From the NCBI GenBank assembly GCA_963555705.1, contig OY743187.1, positions 9,686,133-9,750,132 on the forward strand: a DNA stretch of 64,000 bases, read 5' to 3'. Origin of the DNA: Ligustrum vulgare. Lineage: Eukaryota > Streptophyta > Magnoliopsida > Lamiales > Oleaceae. The number at the start of each line of letters is the position of its first letter. Within the stretch, counting starts at the first letter, position 1. Below, piece after piece: positions 1-11,839 of this stretch. The notes beneath the pieces were generated by a model. That model made no database searches. It saw only the letters and a program-made list of their open reading frames with translations, and was not told the origin of the DNA. Made by a program: the position numbers and the translations under genes.

Positions 1-63
1 AACTTTGAAAAAGACAAAATTAATCAAAATAGGAAATGTAACATGTACAAAAATAATCAAAAT

Positions 64-765
64 TGTAACGCCCCGGGTACCACTTAACGGGCTGTCCTGA
101 CTGTTAAATGACGGCGTACTGTCCCCACTGTACCAACACGAGTCTTTTCAGCATGTTTTGTCCTTACTCGTACGCTCCCCGAGAAAACTTCCCAGGAGGT
201 CATCCATCCCAGAATTTCTCCAAGCCAAGCACGTTTAACTGTGGAGTTTCTAACGATGGACTTCCGGAAAAGAAGGTGCACCTTGTTGGTATGAGTAGTA
301 CCTATCAATTCTCTTAAACTTTCTTAATTGGGGTATTACAATCACCCCTTGTTAGACTCGCGACGTCCTCGTCGCGCTTAACGCATCTAAAGATCTGTTG
401 CCAGGCGTTAAGATTCTAGAGGTGGCTCCCGCCCTATAGCGTAGCACTTGGTTCCCGATTTCCTGCTGGAGGCCGGCTCTGATACCCTTTGTAACGACCC
501 GGGTCCCACTTAACGGGCTGTCCCGGCCGTTAAATGACGGCGTACTGTCCCCACTGTATCAACACGAGTCTTTTCAGCATTCTTTGTCCTCACTCGCACG
601 CTCTTCGAGAAAACTTCTCAGGAGATCACCCATCCCAGAATTACTCCAAGTTAAGCACGTTTAACTATGGAGTTTTTAACAATAAACTTTAGGAAAAGAA
701 GGTGCACCTTATTGGTATAAGTAGTACCTATCAATTTTCTTAAGCTTTCTTAGTTAGGGGTAAAC
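64..765 (-). mobile_element. Cassandra-type TRIM retrotransposon (complete, non-autonomous)
   Basis: Two direct repeats of about 275 bp (64-340 and 490-765) flank only about 150 bp of internal DNA with no coding capacity. Both begin TGTAACG and both contain a 5S rRNA-like stretch on the minus strand. The element reads on the minus strand: next to the right-hand repeat the reverse complement gives GGTATCAGAGCC (475-486), a primer site for initiator tRNA-Met. Next to the left-hand repeat it gives a purine tract, AAGGGGTGAT (341-350). Short LTRs, no genes, a tRNA-Met primer site and 5S sequence inside the LTR together define Cassandra elements. I saw no clear target duplication, and the outer edge of the right LTR has decayed, so its end is approximate. 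Known family members use 5S-derived promoters and proteins supplied by other elements. Confidence 0.88.
180..300 (-). other. 5S rRNA-like segment in Cassandra LTR (left copy)
   Basis: On the minus strand the reading order matches plant 5S rRNA: CATACCA, then CAGTTAAACGTGCTTGG (internal A-box region, about 224-241), then GGATGGATGACCTCCTGGGA (C-box region, about 190-210). Several changes from a functional 5S sequence and the position inside an LTR make this a transposon-borne copy, not a 5S gene. The second LTR has the same segment at about 600-725, more diverged. It probably acts, or once acted, as a polymerase III-type promoter. Confidence 0.85.
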
Positions 766-827
766 TCTTGTATGTTCAATTTTTTTTTTTCTATTTTAAA
801 GTTATATTTATAGTAAAATTATTTCAT

Positions 828-863
828 ATTGTTCACTCGTGCAACGCACGGGTGTAATACTAG
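828..863 (+). mobile_element. Helitron 3' terminus
   Basis: The stem CTCGTGC-AAC-GCACGGG (836-852) is followed 7 bp later by CTAG (860-863) and then T. A short GC-rich hairpin about 10 bp before a CTRR end inside an A/T target is the Helitron 3' signature. The same hairpin sequence family ends the Helitron at 32557. The body to the left is short and AT-rich and may be cut by the Cassandra insertion. No 5' TC end was found. Confidence 0.6.
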
Positions 864-889
864 TAACTAATTCAATTAATTTTAGCAAA

Positions 890-1340
890 AAAGATTTGTC
901 ATGCATGTTTTACAAATTCATTAGTTACAATTGTAATTAATTATAAAATAATTTGTAATTAATTACAATTTGTAACTAATTTTAAAAAGAAAAATGAAAT
1001 TTCGGGTGACTTTGTAATATAAAATTAAGTTACAATAGTAATTACTTAATTACAATTGTAATTAATTATAAACTGTAATTCATTACAGATTAATATAATT
1101 AAATTGCAATTGTTAATAATTACAATACTAATTGATTATAAATACAATTGCAATTTAATTGTAATTAATTAGTTATTTATCTTTCTAATTAATTACAAGC
1201 TTTTAATATAATTTTCGTTTGCTAAATTACCTGATTTTGATAATATGTTTTATATTCTTAAAATATCTTTTAAAAATACCTCATATTCTTTAAATCTTTA
1301 TTTGTGTACTTTTAAAGTCTTAAACCCTTAATTACCATAA
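890..1340 (-). repeat. AT-rich composite repeat (copy 1, inverted)
   Basis: About 300 bp dominated by ATTAATTACAATTGTAATTA-type palindromes (890-1200) sits beside a roughly 110-bp non-palindromic block (about 1225-1340) holding ACCTGATTTTG, a run of ATTCTTAAAATA and TTTGTGTACTT. The same two-part arrangement recurs in the opposite orientation at 60290-61190 and 62280-63460. No coding capacity is visible. The family is not one I can name. Confidence 0.6.
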
Positions 1341-1407
1341 TCCTATTAAGGTTCGATGAATCACTGAAGCATTTTCCAGACTATAAGTAGCACATGAACG
1401 CGGCCAA

Positions 1408-1414
1408 TATAAAA
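1408..1414 (+). promoter_or_regulatory. Probable TATA box of the defensin-like gene
   Basis: TATAAAA lies 57 bp before the ATG at 1471, leaving room for a start site about 25-30 bp downstream and a short leader. No other TATA match is as well placed. Confidence 0.45.
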
Positions 1415-1470
1415 CGTCAATCATCAAAGAAAGTAGTACAGAATAGTTGAAGCATTAGGTTTTAGTAAAG

Positions 1471-1823
1471 ATGGCAAAGTTTTCGTGTTCATTTCTGTGG
1501 CTTCTTCTCCTCATCGTCTCCGGTTCGTCTTTCTTTTCGCGTCCTCTACGCTACTTCGTATCAACCAACACGAAAAATTTATTAATTATATAACATTATT
1601 GAAAATAAAAATTTAAGTTTTTCTTGTGTTTTTTCCAGTTGCATTGGTAGCAGTTGAAGTGGATGCCCAGAAAAGATGCAGAAAAATATTGAATGCGAAT
1701 GGATGTGATCTTCCAACTTGCCAAAAAGATTGCTATCTATCTTATAATGGGAATGGAGTTTGCACTTCTGGTGGCAGTTTTGGCACATATGTTTGTTCTT
1801 GCTTTTACAATGGCAATTGTTGA
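1471..1823 (+). CDS. Defensin-like (DEFL/LCR-type) secreted cysteine-rich peptide, two exons
   Basis: Exon 1 is 1471-1522 and exon 2 is 1639-1823. They are joined across a 116-bp intron with GT (1523) and AG (1638) borders, giving 78 residues. Exon 1 encodes a signal peptide (MAKFSCSFLWLLLLIVS, continuing through a hydrophobic run to about residue 27, AQ). The mature part has eight cysteines spaced C-x8-C-x4-C-x3-C-x9-C-x10-C-x-C-x5-C. The Cx3C and CxC pair is the cysteine-stabilised alpha-beta fold of plant defensin-like peptides. An intron within the signal-peptide region is usual for this family. The predicted product is a small secreted peptide stabilised by four disulfides; family members act in defence or in reproductive signalling, and which applies here cannot be told. 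A TATA box lies at 1408. The reading frame is intact, with a stop right after the last cysteine. The gene sits alone among repeats. Confidence 0.85.
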
Positions 1824-3064
1824 TTAATCATGTTGTCTCGAATTTGGATCTTTATGTTTACCAAGACTCCATTTTGATCTCGAACTTTAATCTTGTTCAA
1901 AATAAGTGAATTAAATAAATCCAATTCAGAATGTTGATTTTGTGTATTCAACACAAAAGAAATTTTTGTTCATTAGTTGTGATACTTCTTCTAATTCTTT
2001 TTTTTTTTTTTTTTTTTTTTTGAGTCGTGACACATATCAAGATTGTAACACTTGAGTTTTTGGTGGATAATTTGTATCATTTGGTCCTACGAAGGGTAAG
2101 TTGGATATATACCAACATCTAGCGCAGGTGCAAGGATAATGTGAAGCATCGACAAAGTTTAGCCCATGTTTGATGTCCGTTTTAAAGAGAAAATAAAATT
2201 TTAAATAGTAAAATTTTTAATAATGTGTGATTAAAAAGTGGGGAATGATTTTAATTTCAAGTGCAGAATATTTTATAGTGTTCATATATGGTTTAAAATA
2301 AGTATTAAAAAAAAAGGTTTATAGAGAATCAAAGAGAGGCTTAATTCTAAACTCACGAGCATGTGCTATGTGAATTTTAGTAACGATTTGATAGTGCATA
2401 TACACTTGAGAGATATAAACGAGTAACAATTGATTTCTCATCAATCAAAATAAAATTGATGTGTTGTTTTTTAAGAAATTCCTGTTAGAAATGAAAATTT
2501 TGAAAAAATGAAAGTTCTCTTTGACTCGAGGACATGCTATTTATTATTATTATTTTTTTTTATTATATGTTGCAGATCAAAATAATAGTGATGACAATGA
2601 GTTGGAAATGGATCGTAAATAGCACTTCTATCATCCCGTTGGAAACTTTTTGTGCTAATTGGTCGGGGCCAGGATGCCCACCTCCTTTTTCTTTATCAAA
2701 CTATTTTTTATTTTTTTAACAACGTTTCATCTAGATTTTGTGATTTTCTTGCATTAACGTGTTTATGATAAGCCTTTATTTGGTAAATATATTTTAATTT
2801 TTATTATAAAAACGGGGCGCTTTAAAAAAAAAATTAAAAAAAATTGAAGTATGAACGGGGCAAGTTCGGGCGGGTAATATGGTCCCCATCCCCATACTGC
2901 AGGCTGGTTAAGGGGAAAATCCCTGCTTCGTTCGGGATGGATCTCACTGAACTGAAAAAAAAAAAAAAATAATAATAATAATCTTCCCAACTAAAAACTC
3001 ATTACTAGTTTTTAGGTAACAATTCATTAATTGATTTATAAATTCGATCAAGATTACACATTAA
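1824..3064. other. Intergenic, AT-rich, no gene seen
   Basis: This begins with the 3' flank of the defensin-like gene and includes a poly-T run (about 2000-2021) and an A-rich tract (2956-2970). Short open frames here lack start context, domains and codon character. A GTTTGATGT-type block near 2163-2240 resembles blocks near 22740 and 27206 and may be the remnant of a small inverted-repeat transposon. Confidence 0.6.
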
Positions 3065-3888
3065 TGTAACGATCCGAAAATTTTGACGTCATTTATTGTC
3101 CATTATGACATAATAAAAGTGTTTTATAATTTATGTAATTATTTTAGAATGTAAAGAAATAAAAATTAAAAACATGATTTAACAAAAGAATAACGAAAAT
3201 ATTAAATAATAAAAGTTATGACAAAAACGTGTTCAAGTGTCCATCTTCTTGAGATTTTTTGATCCCATCCGACCTCCTTTTATTACAATGATATATGTAC
3301 AGATAAGTTCTCAGAATGATTTTCGAGAATATGAAAATGGTTTTTAAGTTCAATCAACGGATAGTTCTCGTTGAATTTTTAAAGTTAGTACTTTATCGAA
3401 ACGGTAAAGAAAAACTGTTTTAAGTGACCTACTTCGACAAATTATAACTTTCTCCTCGATTATTCGTTTCTTGCACGGTAAATTGCATGTTAAAGTACAT
3501 TATGAGTGCTTTGAAATTGTACATAGAAATCAAGATTTCAACTTTGTCTGCTATCTCGAAATTAAGCCCAAACACAACACCTTCAAACTGGAATTTTGGA
3601 GACAGACAAGGATGAAGTGGCAACTAGATAACCATGGCAGCAATTGTGGGATTCATTACTTACCAAATGTAGTCTTGACACCTTCTGCTTTTGCATTCAA
3701 TTGACTTTCCACCTCATACTTGCTCTATAAATCGAAGCAGCCAGGGAACATTATAAATACCCTTCATTTGAGTTGAATACCGATACATCTTAGGGCAGAA
3801 TATTGAGAACTTTCTTTTAAACACTTCTGAATCAAGGTGAGTGAGATATATTTATCTGATTATTTGATATACATTGGGTATAATTATT
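3065..3888 (+). mobile_element. Ty3/gypsy (Tekay/Del-like) LTR, left part, split by copia-1
   Basis: It starts TGTAACGATCCGAAAATTTT, the characteristic opening of Tekay/Del LTRs, and is cut at 3888 by the copia-1 insertion. Its other part resumes at 19948. The open frames at 3429-3704 lie inside the LTR and show no protein family. Assignment to Tekay/Del rests on the opening motif and on the matching end with its primer site. Confidence 0.55.
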
Positions 3889-4345
3889 TGTTGGAATAGT
3901 GTCCAAACCCAATTGGTTGGGTCGGACTTGGGTTACTTGTTGGACAAGAATGGCCCAAGCCCGCTATCTTAACCCTAATTAGGGTATTACTTAAACCTAC
4001 AAGAACTAGGTTTAGTTGCAAGAAAAGAAAATTAAGAGAGTCGTTTTTCAAGCTAGAGTTTTTCTCTTACTAGCACAAAGAGAAAAACCAATTTTCTCAA
4101 ATCCATTCCAACAGTTGGAGATCGATGGAGTTCTAGATTCAACTCGCTGTGTGGATTTCTGTTAGAGGCTGAACAATTGGATAACTGGTGGTGATAAGAT
4201 TGTACCTCCCGTTTCAGATTTAAAACTCACGGCGTTCATCAAATGTATCATCTCTATCAGAAACTTCATCTAAGTGTAAGGTTGATCTGGGCTATGATTT
4301 CGATTCTTTTATTTTCGCTGTGGATCTATGTTTCGAAACCTTACA

Positions 4346-7300
4346 GTGGTATCAGAGCCTACCTTGTTACTTGTTAGAGTTTGTTAATTTTTTGATGAAT
4401 TCAATATGATTGAAATGGTTTTCTCATTTCTAGCTTTTGAAAATTAATTTTCTTGTTCCAAATCTGATTTTGAAAAGAAATTAATTTTGGGTCCAAATTC
4501 TGGTCCGAATAACCGGCGACAACGATTGCTGCCGAAAGACTCGATGGCACAGCCGCTCCAGGCGGTAGTAACTCACGTCGAGCAGCGGCAGGGTCGCCGC
4601 AGTAGTTAAGCAACGCAGTAAACACTGCAGGTATATGCAGTGCCATGGGCGCGCTTCTACGACGGTGATTGTCGCCGCTGCACCCTGCAACAGCGGCAAT
4701 TGTCGCTATTAAGCAAAGAGTTAAGCCCCGTTGCTAGGCAGCGGCGCTTCGCGCTACTTGACAGCGACAAGAGGCTGCCACTGAATGTCAACGGTGACCT
4801 TTGCCAGGGGGCCGTATGGAGATGCAGCGTCGGTGCCGCCAACGGCCAGAAGCGGCACTAGAAGTTGTCGGCGCCGCGAGTTGGGCTACAGAGTTCTGGT
4901 TGGGAGAGTTGGAAATTGCTGGGATCACTTGCAATTTTGTCTTAGGGTTTTGAATTTTGGGCGGGGCACTATTGCAATTTTAGAAATTGTAGGTCCCTTG
5001 TTGCAATTGTTGGATGAGGGCCAACGTGCAATTGTTTTTAAAGGAAATGGCTATTCTACAATTTTTGAAATTGGAAGGGTTCCTTATAATTTTAACAATG
5101 GGTCAGGTTGCAATTTTAAAAAAGGTTTAAAATTTGTTTTTAAAAGGGTTTGACCTAATTCTCAACTTGACTCATTTAAAATTATATTTTAAATTTCACG
5201 AATTTCAAATTATTATAAAATTTGATTTTTACAAAATATAAGGCACTGTTTTCTCTTTACAATTTTGAGGTCGTTTTCTGTTTTTATTTTCAAAAATACT
5301 AAAAACGCATTCTCTTTACCATTTTCGAAAACGAATTTTGGAAATAAATAAAAAAATTGTACACAAAACGCAAAATGCTTAAAACCTCGTTTTGGACGTT
5401 TTGTATGCATTTCAACAAAAAAATGTTCAAAACGCGAAAAACGCGTTTTGAGAAATATATATATATTTTTTTAAATTATCCTAACTTGGAACTAAGCTTA
5501 ATATAAATTTTTTATTTTTTATTTTATTTTATTTTTTTTAAGAATTATCCTAGTTTGGAACTAAGCATAAATAAAGATTTTTTTTTTTGGGATAATTATC
5601 ATAATTTGGAACTAAATTTAAATAAAGTTTTATTGAATTCAATATCAACATTACAAAAAAAAAAAAAAAAATCAAGTGAGAATTCTTGTTATATTTCAAA
5701 AAATACCTTGATAATGGACTCTGGTGGTTTTGAAAGAACTTGCATTTTCTGGATTTTAATAGAACTAGAGCTTCCTCAAATCCCGAACCTGACCAAGCTG
5801 TGTTAATATAGACTCTTAATGCTCATATTAGTGTATTGCATGTAACCATGTTTTCAGTGTATTATGAAAGGAAATTTGAGTTTGAACCATTAGTATTCTG
5901 CAAGTAAATTAATTAACAATAATTAAGTAGTATTCTGCAAAATTTCAAACAGAACGTGTTTTCCAGCTTTTCATTTTCAAAAACAGCTTTTAGAAATGAC
6001 AAACCAAACGCTTTTTCAACAAATTTAAAAACAAAAATATAAACAGGAAATATAAAACATTTTCGAAAATGAAAATACAAAATAAAATACAAACAGAACG
6101 CCATCTAAAAATTTGACCCTAAATTGAATTTTATTTTGTTTAGGAATATTATCCTAAATTTAAATGTTAATTCAATTTGCCCTAATTTTAGAATTAGAGT
6201 TTGTGCTCTAATTTGTTGTTTAATTAAAATTTGATTTTAATTAAAATCGATTCGATTAATTGATTATTAATTGATTATTATTTAGGATTTGATCCTAAAT
6301 TCAATTAGCCCTAGAATCTTGAAATTGGAGTTGAACTCTAATTTGGTATTTAATTAAAATTTGATTTTAATTAAATAAACCCGTCAATTAATGTAATTGA
6401 TTAATTATTGAATTGAATTTTATTTTATTTTAGGAGTTTTATCCTAAATTAAGAAGTTAATTTAATTTGTCTCTTTTAAAATTAGAGTTGGACTCTAATT
6501 TGATATTTGATTAAAATATAATTTTAATCAAATAAGAACTAAAGTTAGTTAATTAATTTGATTAATTATTGTTCCAATTCATTTTATCTAAATTAGTTTA
6601 GACGACTTAAATTGCTAGAAACTTGAAATTTGTTTATATAATATTAGATATTATATTATATTTATTTGTGTATTTAGTGGATGGTTATGGACTCGACCCA
6701 TGTGATTGGTTGAATGGTTAATTTATTCTATTTTTGTTGGTTGAACCTACGAGCCTATTATTATTTAATTGAGTCTGTGTGCCTATTATTTAATTTATTT
6801 GGGTCCGCGAGCTCTAATTTGTAGATATGGGCATGCGAGTCCTTTGATACAGGTCTGCGTGCCAACTGGTAAAGGATACAGGTTGAAACTGGCCACAAGA
6901 AGACAACTAGTATAGGATATAAGTTCCATGAGCATATGGAGATTATTGCATTTAACATTCAATGATCAAATGCAATATCCCTTAGGAATTGACCAACTAG
7001 TCTTCTTCATGGCTCGAGAAAACTAGATAGATACCGTCCATAATCGTCCATAATATTATTATATTTATGATTAATTGCATTGTGGATGTTAGTTAATATA
7101 CATAGGAATGATGAGACCAAATTCCTCACTTAAATATTATATTAAGTCATATGTTTTTCATTGTTATAATGAAAAATCAGAGTTTGCTATCGATGTAAGC
7201 TTGTTAAGTCACTCAATGATACTCGCTAGTAGATATGTTTCTCATTATGAAGTATCAGATACTTCTGAACAATGGGTCGAACTTAACCAAAACCACATCG

Positions 7301-8000
7301 TTTATTTAGTCAATCAAAAGGAATATAATTTTGGAAGCAATTTATTAAATTCGTATTAATTGGTTAATACAAGGTGTCTTCCATTGTTATAGTGAATAAA
7401 CAAGAATCCGCCTCTGTGCGGCTTGTTGAGTTACTCAAGGCTGCGAGTGAGAAGGTATGTTTGTCATTATGAAACATAAGATGTTACTGAACCATGAGTA
7501 GAATTTAATTGAAATCTATCTTTTGTTGAGTCACTCAAGGAGATGATATTTTGGAGGCACAGTCAAGTAAAGACATAAGATGTATGCGTCAAAGAGTTGT
7601 ATACTTGATGATCTAGGAGTCATATAGAGATGTGATTGATAGGAGTATCTACCGGATGTTTTATTAGGACTTGTTGAGCCACTCAAGGTTCTAATAGAAC
7701 AAACGGGGTCCTAGCCCACTGTGAATCTAACAAGATTCCACGAGATTAATGTTAAGGGCATTAATTCTAGTAAAACAGTGAGAACAATCGATTTAGTAAA
7801 AGACCTTATTAAATTGATTTATGCATGATAATACGTGATTCTATTTTAATTTATTATTGTTGTTGTATGAGTTTTAAAATTTGAGTTTTTACTTGAACTT
7901 ATGGAGTGTAATTGACATTCTGTAAGTTCATTAGATTGAAATTCTTGAATTGGCGTCGTCATTTGAAAAATGATCTCAAAACACGATATGATCGAGAATA
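4346..8000 (+). other. copia-1 leader: GC-rich patch, AT-rich stretch and repeats; no intact gene
   Basis: At 4500-4910 is an unusually GC-rich patch with GCAGCGGC-like words. It is followed by TTGCAATTTTA-type repeats (4930-5130) and long AT-rich DNA. At 7150-7690 two related blocks about 220 bp apart each carry TTGAGTCACTCAA-like palindromes. Open frames here (for example 4785-5153) show no family resemblance. Gag should lie in or just after this stretch but I could not recognise it. Confidence 0.6.
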
Positions 8001-8399
8001 CTCTTCTTGAATATGCCAATAATAGGACACTACATTTATAATTGCGAATAACCGAATTGAAGAAGTAAGAAGTTTGGTGAATCTTCTACTTTAGTTTTCT
8101 ATTTGATAGAGGTTAAATAATATACTTAGCCAATCGAGTATTAAATACTGATAATATACAATGGCTAAAAGTAGAATAATTTTGAAAAATTGTGATATAC
8201 CTATTTGTAGGTAATAAAGCAAATGTTTCTTGAACAGTTTAAGAAGTTATCACTTATCTTTATCTTCTGATTCAGTTTAAAATTAGACAATTGTTAATTA
8301 CAGTTCTTATGAAGAATGACACTTCCACTTCATGTTTGGACATGAAATGATTATTCTATTTAATTAAGAATAATAGTTATCCGTTAACTTAGATGGGAT

Positions 8400-10353
8400 A
8401 ATATGGAAGTTAGGTAAATAACAAATATTATACATTCTGAATATTGATGAGGCAAAGAAGAAGTCACACTTAAATCTGACACTTGACTTATTCAATTAAT
8501 AAAGATATATGTATATCTCACATTAGAGGTAAATTGATAAGTTAGTTTTCTTGAAAAATGGAAAGGTGGGATGGTTGATCCACTAAGCCTGTTACATTTG
8601 GATATAAGTGGGCATATGTCAGAGTGGTCTTTAGTTATTAGATAACATTGATAGTCATTGTTATTTAAAATGCAGTTTAAATCTGAGATTTTGAAAAGTT
8701 CAAATAATATAGATATAAATTAGAAGGTCAAAATGAGAAAAATATTCTAAGCGCATAGATTTTGTCAAAGTAAAGAATATTTTAAAGTGATTGACTTCAA
8801 GATTATGTTATGGAGAACATAATTTTCGCATAGATAACTCTTTCCCAAACGTTTCGGCACAATGGCGAATCTGAAAGGACAAAGATTGCAATTGATGCAA
8901 TCATTGATGAAGCCACGCAAAATCTCCAGTTTTTGGAGCTTTGCACTAAAAACTTTATATTACACACTTAATTGTGTTCCATGATAATCGGTTGATGAAG
9001 GTCCATATAAGATCTGGATTTAAAAGGTCTAATCTTCCTCGCGTTAAGATTTAAGACCTCAATACTTATTAAAAGTATACCAAATTTGGATAAGCAATAG
9101 CCTTGGTCCAATATGTATATTGTGAGATATCCAAAATATGGTTGGATATTATTTCTACATTCCTATTGAGAAAGAAAATCTATCTCGAATTTTGTCAATA
9201 TCTTAAATAAATAGTTCATATAAAAGAAGATAGTAGGAGTAAAAGTATAACATGAAAGAGTTCATGATTACACATATATACTTAACCGATTAAATAAGCT
9301 CGAATATGTGTTTGCATTGGATGAGGCACAGATCGATGCTTGGGACGCGATCGTTACTCAAGACGTAGTGACGGCTGATAACGCACTAGCTCTATATAAA
9401 GATATTAGGATCATGTATACTCCATTGAGCTACACATCCCTGATTGCTATTATTGTATTAGTCATCAAGGATAATGAGTCTATATTTACAAGCTAAGTCA
9501 AATGTTGACTCAACGAGATGGCAGGAAGCCATAGAATCCGAGACAAAAACAAGTTTTGGAACTTGTTTGATCCGCCTGAAATGGGTAAGACCCATAGGCT
9601 GTAAATGCGTTTACTTTGAATCATTTCGGATTCTGCTTGCGGTAGCAACATGCTATAATTATGGGATTTTTGAATCCTTAAACATAGTATACTAGTTACA
9701 GATATCTATTATAGATTAAAGCAAGCATCACGAAGCTAGAATCTTAATTTTGATGAGATAATCAAAATGTTTGATTTTATCAAAAGTTGAAGATAAAGAA
9801 TGTGTGTATATAAAAGGTTAGTGGAAGTCTTCAATATTTTTGATACTATATGTAGATGAGATATTATTGATTAGAAGTTAAGTCTCTAACCTTTAAAGTG
9901 AAAGTGCAATTATTTTGAATTTCTCCATGATGGATTTGAGAAATAAGACCTTCACTTTGGGAATCGGAATCTATAGAGATAGATCTGGAAGGTTGTTTTG
10001 ATTTCTCAATCCACATACATAGATGTAATGCTAATGGGGTTAGCATGAATGAATCCAATGCAGGATTTTATCCCAAAAGTTTTGGGTTAATCATCTCAAA
10101 ATGGTGTTTAGAACACATATTGAGAAATAACGATATGGAGAAGATACTTGATTGTTTGACAATAATATCTTCTTAAATGCGACACTATGTACGACACCTT
10201 TTGTATTATTGAGTAATTGAGAAGCACTAAGAATACAATAGTCATGAGGAGAAATGTAGAATTACAGTCTTTGGGTATAGAGATATCACCCTTCAATCCA
10301 GGAAAGGATGAAGGAAATATTCAGTCTAATTGTTAACTAACTCATAGTAGTGG
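8400..10353 (+). pseudogene. copia-1 pol remnant: pre-integrase, integrase, reverse transcriptase
   Basis: Read across frames, the copia pol order is visible. There is a pre-integrase trace near 8440-8570 and an integrase core near 8575-9010, with an FWSFALKTLYYTLNCVP block matching the conserved SFWGYAL motif. An integrase tail follows (GYYFYIPIE near 9150). Reverse transcriptase then shows WQEAIESE (about 9520), a KPIGCKW-like segment (about 9590), ILLAVA (about 9635), YRLKQASRS (about 9713) and FTLGIGIYRDRSGRL (about 9950). Stops and frameshifts occur every few dozen codons, and the YVDD active site is broken. The frame runs into the nested element at 10354-10359. Confidence 0.85.
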
Positions 10354-10358
10354 TGTGG

Positions 10359-11826
10359 TGATGCGTGTCGTAATGCACCAAAATAATAATTAAATTCCTT
10401 GTTCACTATTACTAAGAATATAGCAGTGGAAGCAAGGGTCGATCCCACGAGGAACGGGAACTAATTTAATGCCATGTCAATTAGAATTATAAGGGGGGTT
10501 TTTGAGTTGAAAATTGCAATTAATCTAAATGATCAAATAAAGATGTAAAATAGCTGGAATAAAAATCAATTAATAAGAAATCCTAGTTCTCAGGTTCGGT
10601 TGTGCCCTATCATAATATTGTCATTCCCCAAGCAACGCATGTACTATTTCCTTTGTTTTATTTATCACCCGGAATAATCAAAAAGCTCTAATTAATCCAA
10701 TTCTTCCTTAATAATAATCAATTAGAATTAGTTCTCCAATCAATTTAGAGTGAATGAACAACCTAGAATAAGCTCCCTAGATTTAATTCATTAACTATGT
10801 GAAAACAAGAAGAATTAGGTGAACTAAATTATCAATTTCATATGCTCGAATTGATTAATCTAGATTGGATTTTCATATGGAAATATAAAATTACCAATTG
10901 CTACTATGATTTGGATAACAAGACAAATACGAATCCAATTACCCAAATTAGCAAACATCAACACAATAATTAAAAGACAAGGCCTTAATCAATTAATAAA
11001 TTGTCTTGACGAAATTAATGTTCATGAAAAATCCAATAAATAAAACATTAGAAACAAGAACTACGTTACGAGTTTAAGGAATGAATAATAAAATAATATG
11101 AACACAACGTCCCCCTTGAACTAGGTTGAGAAGACTAGCCACGCATTGCCATGAAGAATTCCCCAAAAATATTGTCTTGATTCACCTTGATTTTGCCTCG
11201 GATTTCTTCTTTTCAAACCTTGATATTGGTGGCTTTTAAAAATAATAATATCTCTCTCTCTTTTTTCTTGTCATGAACTTCCCTATTTATAACTTCAATT
11301 TTCGTGCCCTAGCTTTGGGAGCAAGAAATCCAAAATTATGGAAATAAGGAAATTTTTGACTTTAAGATTTACGGCCGTAACTATTCTTTTACGGCCGTAA
11401 TTTAGTTACTGCATATTTCTATCTTTTGAGGGTTACGGCCGTAAAGATATTTCTTACGGCCGTAACATCTTTTCTGCTGAATTTTGCCCGTTTCACTCAT
11501 GCACTTACGGCCGTGACTAACAACTTGTTACGGCCGTGAGAAACTTCCAATACGGCCGTAACTTGGTTTCTGCAGATTTTCGTGATTTTTGTTAAATCAA
11601 CTGCTTACGGCCGTGACTTTCACGTTGCGGCCGTGACTTATTTACATGCCAGGTCCTCGAACTTCCTTTTTACGTGCTTTTTGGTCATTTTTCCTTCTTT
11701 TCTTGTCATTTGCGATCCTACACAATATAAAACATAAAATGCATTAAGCAATACTTAATTAGGATCAAACTAACAATAATTCGAGGCAACAAGTAAAGAA
11801 ATAAAGTGCTAGTAAAGCACTTATCA
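10359..11826 (-). repeat. 3' LTR of the gag-only element
   Basis: On the minus strand it starts TGATAAGTGC and ends GACACGCATCA. It carries nine copies of a TTACGGCCGTAA-like palindrome between 11369 and 11640. It differs from the other LTR only at about 10465-10492 by my reading. Confidence 0.92.
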
Positions 11827-11839
11827 AATCCCCCCACAC

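Noticed and set aside
84..317. Two open frames of about 70 residues at the left edge
   Set aside because: They lie in the Cassandra LTR across the 5S-like segment; no protein family, only a repeat shadow.
180..725. Two genuine 5S rRNA genes
   Set aside because: Both copies are diverged from 5S, sit in LTRs and come with a primer site and purine tract; they are transposon parts.
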